DNA of 64,000 bases from positions 7,419,271-7,483,270 of the forward strand of contig OX578280.1 of NCBI GenBank assembly GCA_951217055.1, read 5' to 3'. The position numbers were made by a program, and so were the translations under genes. The notes under the pieces were generated by a model, which was given only the letters and a program-made list of their open reading frames with translations, was not told the origin of the DNA and searched no databases. This DNA comes from Gerris lacustris. Its lineage: Eukaryota; Arthropoda; Insecta; Hemiptera; Gerridae. Shown here piece after piece: positions 57,506 through 64,000 of the stretch. How positions within the stretch are numbered: position 1 is the first letter of the stretch; each line of letters begins with the position of its first letter.

Positions 57506-58275
57506 TAAAAAAAAAATCGGGTACGGAGTACCTCACTTCAGAGGCCACTAAAGTGGCCTCTCCTGCTGCTTCGCAGCAGGAGGAAGCAGCATTGGACGTG
57601 GTCAGTATGGATGGGTGACCGTTCTGAACAAACTGATTTATTATCATTCTTCAAAAAACCTTATTTTTAATACCTATATTTTATTTAATTATTTGAAGTT
57701 TGGCGGTATTTTGACAGATGTAAACAAACTTTGACGTCATCAAAATTATCGCACTAATAAATAATTATATTCGCTTATAACTTTTAAACTAATCAATGGA
57801 ATTTCATCGGGTTTTTTTATATTTGTTCCTTAATTCTTTCCGGTTCCAACGATATGCTATAAGTCAAAAACCTATATGTAATTTCAGTATTATTAACCGT
57901 CAAAGTTTAAATATTCAAAAATTTATAACTTCAAAATGTCGGACAAAATCAAAATGAAATTTAGTGGGCTTGTTTGTCATACAGAGAGGTACATTCGTGC
58001 CAAATTTCAACTCGATCAGGACTATTTTCAATTTATTACGATTTTAATAATTGATTTTCCGGGCGGCACCACTACAGGTAAGGACTGATTTTTCTGCCAA
58101 GTTTCATCTCTCTAGGTTAAATACCTTGGGCGCTACGATGATAACACACATACATACGTCATGCTGAAAACCACTCAGGAGGTCTTAAAAACACCTAAAA
58201 CGGATAATTCCGTTGAAATCTCGAAAAAAAATTGTTTGGTGAAAACAATACTTTTCCTACTATTAGTAGTGAGGA
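57506..58275 (+). mobile_element. Element with 5S rRNA-like segment and double hairpin
   Basis: Two perfect hairpins, GAGGCCACT-AA-AGTGGCCTC (57541-57560) and CCTGCTGC-TTC-GCAGCAGG (57562-57580), are followed by a 5S rRNA-like stretch (57594-57628) and then a long AT-rich body with TAAATACCTTGGGCGCTACG and CATACATACGTCATGC near the 3' end, closing in a TTTTCCTACTA/TAGTGAGGAAAA hairpin. This layout resembles a 5S-derived SINE (SINE3-like), though boundaries are uncertain. Confidence 0.45.
57594..57628 (+). ncRNA. 5S rRNA-like fragment (box C region)
   Basis: GGTCAGTATGGATGGGTGAC followed by CGTTCTGAA resembles the 3' third of animal 5S rRNA, where a GGTTAGTACTTGGATGGG-type box C lies in the internal pol III promoter. 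TTG preceding GGATGGG is reduced by two bases. Only this third is visible, so it is a derived fragment, not a 5S gene. Confidence 0.5.
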
Positions 58276-58878
58276 AAAGTAAAAAGTGTTACATTTTAGG
58301 AATCGATTCAGAATGGTCTAAAACGGATTTCCATGGAAAAAATTTTGAAGCCATTGCAATAACGTAATTTTCTTTGAAAATTCGCTAGTGCCACATTAAT
58401 TAATGCTATGTGTCACATTAATGGCAAAGTATTTAACACATTTAAAAAAATCTTGAATACCCATAATATTTCATTGTAATATTTAAAAATGATATCCATG
58501 TAAACTTAATTATCTAATTGACGATTTACTATTGTACTAATTTAATAATTGTACTGAATGTAAATAAATTATCTTTATCTTTATCTTATCCATGTTAAAT
58601 GTAAGTAATATCATGTATTTATTTATACAAATTTCTTGCTGTGAGAAATCTTCTCTCTTTTATTTAGTTTCTTGTAAAGAGGCATCATTCATCTTGTATT
58701 TCCCTTCACTTGAGTAAAGTACAGAAAGATTTAAAGGTTATTTCTCGTTCCCTCGCAAAGTCCTTTATTTTTTTTATTTTATATAAATATCTACGACTAG
58801 ATCCCTCATCCTGTCTAAGTTAAAATAGCGATATGGATTATCACCTCCGAACTAAATTTCATGCTTCAGTTATCACTT
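58276..58878. other. Unassigned sequence
   Basis: At 58390-58430 GTGCCACATTAATTAATGC and ATGTGTCACATTAATGGC resemble a decayed V end. Otherwise nothing. Confidence 0.4.
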
Positions 58879-59895
<1,017 letters not shown>

Positions 59896-59903
59896 GAAAA
59901 TTT

Positions 59904-60137
59904 GGCACTTCTTTAGATTGTTACTCTCCTTATAAAAAAATAGAGGGGAGTAACAATCTAAAGAAAGTGTACGGAATATTCTTCTTTAGTCTGTTACTCC
60001 CCTTATCAAAACAGAAGTGTGATATTCCTTTGTCCCAAAGTACATTGGTCTAAACATCCCTTTTTCTTAATAGATATTTAGTCAAAGTAATTTTTATCTT
60101 GAAACAACATAGGGGAGTAACAATCTAAAGAAGTACC
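59904..60137. mobile_element. Family Z hAT-like MITE, copy Z4
   Basis: GGCACTTCTTTAGATTG to CAATCTAAAGAAGTACC, 234 bp. GAAAATTT and GAAAATGT flank it (7 of 8). One inner hairpin unit, as in Z3. Confidence 0.8.
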
Positions 60138-60146
60138 GAAAATGTT

Positions 60147-60390
60147 ATCTGAACTTTATGTTTTCGAGGTTGCTGAATCCGAATCTGAAGTTAAAATTTC
60201 TCCTATACGTACAGTTTTCCCGGGAAATAAGCCTAAAGTTCGGAAGAAAATTGTGTTTTTGGGGGTTTTCGACCCAATTTTTAGCCCGAAAAGATTTTGT
60301 AAAAAAAAATATATATATTGGACATTTGAATATTTTCAAACCATAAAAAACACGAATCAAAAGTCAAAAAAAACTTCTGAACTTACTTTT
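60147..60390 (+). mobile_element. Half copy of foldback W (W2)
   Basis: TTGCTGAATCCGAATCTGAA, CTCCTATACGTACAGTTTTC, GGGGGTTTTCGACCCAATTT and ATATATTGGACATTTGAATA correspond to the left arm of W1. The other arm is missing. Confidence 0.6.
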
Positions 60391-60420
60391 AGAAAACTGA
60401 AAAATAAGAAACAATTATAA

Positions 60421-60600
60421 TCCATTTAAATCAAATTATATTTATTATTAACTACGGGAGACATACTGAGAAAAATAGACACCAGCACCGGGACTTGAAC
60501 TACGGGCCTCCTATATATCCGTTACAGGCGCTCTAACCAACTGAGCTATACTGAAGAATGATTTTCTCTGTCGTTACCGATACCAAGTCCCGAATCCAAA
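60421..60600 (-). repeat. Family t unit, inverse copy with tRNA-like head
   Basis: TAACTACGGGAGACATACTG then ACACCAGCACCGGGACTTGA (inverse box B) and CTCTAACCAACTGAGCTATA (inverse box A). Followed by TCTCTGTCGTTACCGATACC as in the 17.4-kb copy, so it belongs to the same subfamily. Confidence 0.65.
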
Positions 60601-60672
60601 ATTAATTAAAATCAATTAAATTAAAATGTAATCTTTCCGTTGTATGAATACTACCTAAAACTTAAAAAAAAA

Positions 60673-61492
60673 TACGTGTGGTATCGCGGGACACCCGGTA
60701 GGAACGAAGTTCCTTACATTTTTCATTAAATATAAATTATATAATCACACTACTATGTACGTATACATTGCTAACTACTTATACATGGCGGAGTTAGAAA
60801 AGAGACAAAATTAAAAGTAACTAACTGTTTGTACCTAGCAGAGTTAAGGCAAAATTAAAAGAAACTCATTATTTGTATAATTAAAGCAAGCGTCTTACTA
60901 TAAATATATATTGAATAAAAGAAAAAAGTTGATCATGATGAGTTTATTGTGAAAGAGTATGTTTGTTAAAGGAGTTTGGATTGAAATAGGACTGTTTTCT
61001 ACCTACCCGGCCAATTAATTTAAAATATTATAAAATATATCTCTTCCCTATTCTACAGCTTCTGCTTGTATCAGGGTGAAATTTTATTTATTTATTTGTT
61101 TTATATGGGTGTTCGACAACTTGGTTGATTATATTTTATTTATTTACAAAACAAAGTTACATTTTTGACATATATAACAAAAATAATCGAAACAAGTCAA
61201 GTAACAGGCTTCCTTAATAACACTTTTTCCCGTCTTTTGAAGCTTACGTTTACGCGAGCGTTGCGTGTGAACGCTTGGGCGGATAACGTTTTCCGACGAA
61301 CTCAGCCTGGGCATTGGTAAAATGAACATGTGTACCAAATTTCATCTAACTCGGTGAGCTTTTACTCAAGTTATCGTCTTCTGTAGATTTCGTGACGGTA
61401 ATTTTGTGACGGTGATTTTGTGACGGTGATTTTGGTCGTTTTTTTTGTATTCACTCCCGGGCTCCAGAACGTGCCATAAGAAACTTCGTTCC
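60673..61492 (-). mobile_element. Family E element E3, about 820 bp
   Basis: ATACGTGTGGTATCGCGGGA with GGAACGAAGTTCCTTAC at the left; GCTCCAGAACGTGCCATAAG and AAACTTCGTTCC at the right. Complete inverse of E1/E2, plus a small repeat of GTGACGGTGATTTTG near 61395-61430. Confidence 0.75.
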
Positions 61493-62033
61493 AAAAATCC
61501 CGTATTTCCATTGCTTTTTCAGCTATATAAGAAATGTTTTGTGACTTTTTTCTGACATTATTCTATAGAATTACAATATATGTGACCGAGGGGGGTACAA
61601 GAAACATTGAGGTGGGGGATATTGTATTTTAGCATATCATATTTCATTGAAAAAAAGTAAATAAAAGTTGTGGTTTTGCCCAATTTTTTTTATTATCCCA
61701 AAAACTCTGACAAAACGAGAAACAAATCATTTCGCGAAAACGCTTCCAACGATTTTGATTGACAAAGGCTAAAATGTAATCAATTTTATTATACTAAATT
61801 AGTGATATAAATCGTTTCCCCGGAGAAAAAAACTAGTTCCTAGGATAATAGATTTAAACGTGGACGGTGAGAGGCCGGGTTCGAATCCCCGAAGGGAAGT
61901 AGTTAATTTTATGGTAAATTGGATAAAATGTTCCATAATAATCAAATGTAACCACTTTTTTAAAAATTTTATTTGAATTCTGCAACTACAATACATTGTA
62001 ATTGTTCATATTTTACGATTTTGGTAGTATTCA
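61493..62033. other. Unassigned, with a tail shared with 3.4 and 15.8 kb
   Basis: At 61700-61900: ATTTCGCGAAAACGCTTCCA, AACTAGTTCCTAGGATAAT, and GGGTTCGAATCCCCGAAGG, which resembles a pol III box B. The 15.8-kb copy has the same layout. Confidence 0.45.
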
Positions 62034-62390
62034 TACTACGGAAAGATTAAATTTTAATTTAAATCAAATTAACAACTACGGGAAACAACCAGAGAAAAAT
62101 ACAATCCAGCGCTGGGATTTGAACCACAGGCCTCTATATTTCCAGTATAGTGCTCTACCAACTAAGCTACGCAGGAGAATGAATTTCTCTGACGTTAATG
62201 ATACCTTGTCCCGAATTGAAGCTTTCAATTTATTCCTCAAATCTGAGAAGTCAACATTAATGACAAAGAACTAGATCGAGAATAGTTAGTATATAGAGGC
62301 CTGTGGTTCAAATCCCAGCGCTGGAGTGTATTTTTCTCTGGTTGTTTCCCGTAGTTGTTAATAATTATAATTTGATTTAAATTAAAATTG
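62034..62390. repeat. Two family t pieces in inverted orientation
   Basis: Minus-oriented unit from GTATTCATACTACGGAAAG to GAGAATAGTTAG (62034-62290), with an inverse tRNA-like head at about 62105-62175 (TCCAGTATAGTGCTCTACC). Then a plus-oriented 3' piece (GTATATAGAGGCCTGTGG, TTCAAATCCCAGCGCTGG, TTTTTCTCTGGTTGTTTCCC) to about 62390. Confidence 0.65.
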
Positions 62391-62536
62391 TAATTGTTAT
62401 AAGCAATACAGATCTAAGATGAATTAACATGATGTAAGAAAATATCCAGTGATAACACTTACTGAATAAGACAGATTTTATTGATATAAAAAATTAAATA
62501 AAAAATTTAAATAAACTAGACAAATTTAAGTATATT

Positions 62537-63055
62537 TCAGTTATCTAAGAGGTCTCGTGGCCACTGCCTCATCATGCGCCGAATAGGATTGTCAGGAATG
62601 GACCGGAAAACCAGACTGTGGACTAGTGGATTAGAATGGTCAAAAAAGGGAATCGTGGAAGGATTTGTATCGGGTATGGCTAATTCTAGGACAAAGGGTA
62701 CTTTGAGGTCAATATGAAGGATAAAATTGTATACATAGAAGGGAGCGTCAGCTATTTTTCTTAGGATCTTGGATTGAAGAGATTGGATGCGATAGGAATT
62801 GGAAGGCTTGGTGCAACCTCAGAGTTTTATGCCATATGGCCATAAAGGCTTAATTATTGTGTTATAAATAAGTACTTTGTTCTGTATGCTGAGTTTAGAT
62901 GTGTTGTGTAAGAGTCTGTGTAGGAGTTTTTAGCGTGTACTGCATGTTTGACGTATATGTTTAGTGTGATGTGCCCATGTTAGACGACGATCCAAGTGTA
63001 GCCCCAGGTAGCGGATGGAATTGGAATGAGGAATAAGGATTTGTAGAATGTAACC
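62537..63055 (-). pseudogene. Jockey-like non-LTR retrotransposon reverse transcriptase, C-terminal end
   Basis: The minus strand carries a single reading frame of 173 codons from 63055 to a terminal TGA at 62537-62539. It reads SIRYLGLHLDRRLTWAHH near its start, then LSIQNKVLIYNTIIKPLWPY, SLQSKILRKIADAPFYVYN, and near the end RRMMRQWPRDLL. YLGxxLDxRLTW followed by a Lxxxxkxxxyxxiikplw block and QSKxLRxIxxAPxYV is characteristic of the thumb and C-terminus of Jockey-clade reverse transcriptases. Only two stops interrupt it: TAA at 62930-62932 and TGA at 62819-62821, the latter at the usual LWG tryptophan. There are no frameshifts, so it is a fairly recent, 5'-truncated insertion. A 3' UTR runs on toward about 62400. 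Confidence 0.85.
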
Positions 63056-63069
63056 ACGAAAACTATTAA

Positions 63070-63244
63070 ATAAATAAACAGGTCAAGTGTGTGCTAGTCA
63101 ACACAAAGCGAGGGTCCTTAGGCAGCACTGTATTGTTTAAGTAGTTCCTATTGATGTAGCTTTATAAAATGCTAAAAAGCTTACTTTGAACTATCCAATG
63201 GTTCTGTTATTCTCAAAACACATAAACAAACTTCTGATAAAGTA
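63070..63244 (-). repeat. Family K fragment
   Basis: AATAAACAGGTCAAGTGTG, AAAGCGAGGGTCCTTAGGCA and AAAGCTTACTTTGAACTATC, then AAACACATAAACAAACTTC. Left end of K1 type only. Confidence 0.6.
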
Positions 63245-63888
63245 TTTTATCTCCAGTAGGGAAAATAAGTTATGATTTTGAATTAGTTTAGAGGGACTAA
63301 AACAGGTCTTTTCATCCCTAACTCAAAAAGGAGGGAGAAAAAGTAAAAGTAGGGCGAAAAAGTAAAGTAGGGCAAAAAAGTAAAGATTGCAACTTAATTA
63401 TTTTATAAATAGTAGAAAATGTATGGCTAATGTAATGAAGTTGACGAAATCAGGTTGGCGGCACTGCGCTTTTTTGACCATGTTAATCTTTGTTTACAAC
63501 ATTATAACCTGCATCTAAATAACCTTCTATTTGAGTTTAATTCCAATTCTTATTTTTTTAAATATTGAATCTCTAATATCTGCTATTAAAAGTGCTAATA
63601 ATTATTGTTATTTATTAAAATATTAAATAAAAACTGTTCAATGGACGAAAGTGTGAATCTTTTTTCTACTGGAGATAAAATATTGTATGTACCTCGTGAG
63701 TAAAGTGCCATTATTCCCCTCGCGATAATTATCTCCCTCGGCTGCGCCTCGGGAGCTAATTAGAGTTTTTCCCTCGGCTTCGCCTCGGGATTTAGGGACC
63801 ATGAATCCTTTGGCTTCGCCTCAAGAACCAACTTTTTCGCTCAGGGAATAATGGCTTACTTTACTCCCTAGGTGCATAAATAACTATT
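63245..63888 (+). mobile_element. Family C element C2
   Basis: ATCTCCAGTAGGGAAAATAA to GGTGCATAAATAACTATTT. The interior GCGGCACTGCGCTTTTTTGA and CTCGGCTGCGCCTCGGGAG match C1. It retains one extra CTTCGCCTCGGGATTTAGGG unit. Confidence 0.7.
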
Positions 63889-64000
63889 TTTCGTCCTAGG
63901 ACGTAAACATTTTTTTCTTTACAGCTAGGAGTAATGAAAAGAGTTTTTAAGTCCACGTAATGAAAAAATGGATTTTAGCTATGTTTTTTAGGCTGTAAAG
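63889..64000 (+). mobile_element. Family A element A6, runs off the window
   Basis: CGTCCTAGGACGTAAACAT to GCTATGTTTTTTAGGCTG. This holds the uninterrupted target sequence that shows where S1 entered A3 at 9180. Confidence 0.7.

Noticed and set aside
61144..61338. 64-codon frame nearly identical at 11286 and 37019
   Set aside because: Conserved because all three lie in family E; indels at the ends and no domain. Not evidence for a gene.

Overview
This window is eukaryotic, animal-type DNA: AT-rich, with almost no coding sequence and very dense repeats. The only host gene I can recognise is three exons (+ strand) of a chloride channel/transporter of the CLC-6/7 (lysosomal 2Cl-/H+ exchanger) subfamily, at 1809-1952, 40332-40506 and 44894-45025. 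The splice phases join (phase 0, then phase 1), and the exons carry the three expected CLC signatures in order: GSGx[11 protein letters not shown] with the gating glutamate, and GGVLLSLEEG with the proton glutamate. The gene runs off the window on both sides. The intron between the first two exons is about 38.4 kb and the next about 4.4 kb. No further exon was recognised in the last 19 kb. The organism is most likely an arthropod, probably an insect. That is an inference from the low GC, the retrotransposon types and the repeat style, not from a species-specific marker.

Nearly everything else is transposable elements and satellites. There are two decayed non-LTR retrotransposons: an I/R1-like RNase H and CCHC end at 43.63-44.45 kb, and a Jockey-like reverse transcriptase C-terminus at 62.54-63.06 kb with only two in-frame stops. 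A tRNA-derived SINE family of about 470 bp (U) has copies at 25.4, 25.9, 29.1, 43.1 and 44.05 kb, two of them with clear 13-bp target duplications. A second tRNA-like unit of about 350 bp (t) lies in 1.3-copy tandem arrays at 17.2 and 28.6 kb and as inverted pieces at 28.5, 60.5 and 62.1 kb. Many non-autonomous DNA elements are bounded by target duplications: a hAT-like 8-bp TSD family (Z, four copies) and another (P, 26.8 kb); PIF/Harbinger-like TTA/TAA elements (24.45, 24.80, 46.49, 47.06, 9.18 kb); 3-bp-TSD foldbacks (21.14 and 42.09 kb); and a TA-flanked foldback (4.41 kb). Further interspersed families are labelled here A, B, C, E, F, G, H, J, K, N, V and W. These labels are local to this report.

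The elements are nested, in one place three deep (V1 contains K2, which contains A2, 5.9-7.2 kb). Several otherwise different families (V, K, B, E, F, H) share one module: a GTCT/GTCC tract next to a motif like ATGAAATTTGG. Two long minisatellites (7.6 and 14.8 kb) look like expansions of that tract. The remaining simple repeats are long (TA)n arrays, a GATA-rich array, a 10-bp CTAACCACCT array and an 87-bp minisatellite whose unit length keeps two frames open.

The most interesting single site is 39923-39965. A hammerhead-ribozyme-like core, with a perfect 7-bp stem III, a GUC cleavage triplet, CUGAUGA and GAAA, sits in the loop of a 300-bp palindrome between two (TA)n arrays. Weaker CUGANGA...GAAA motifs occur in two other elements (about 26.06 kb, and both arms of the 45.23 kb element).
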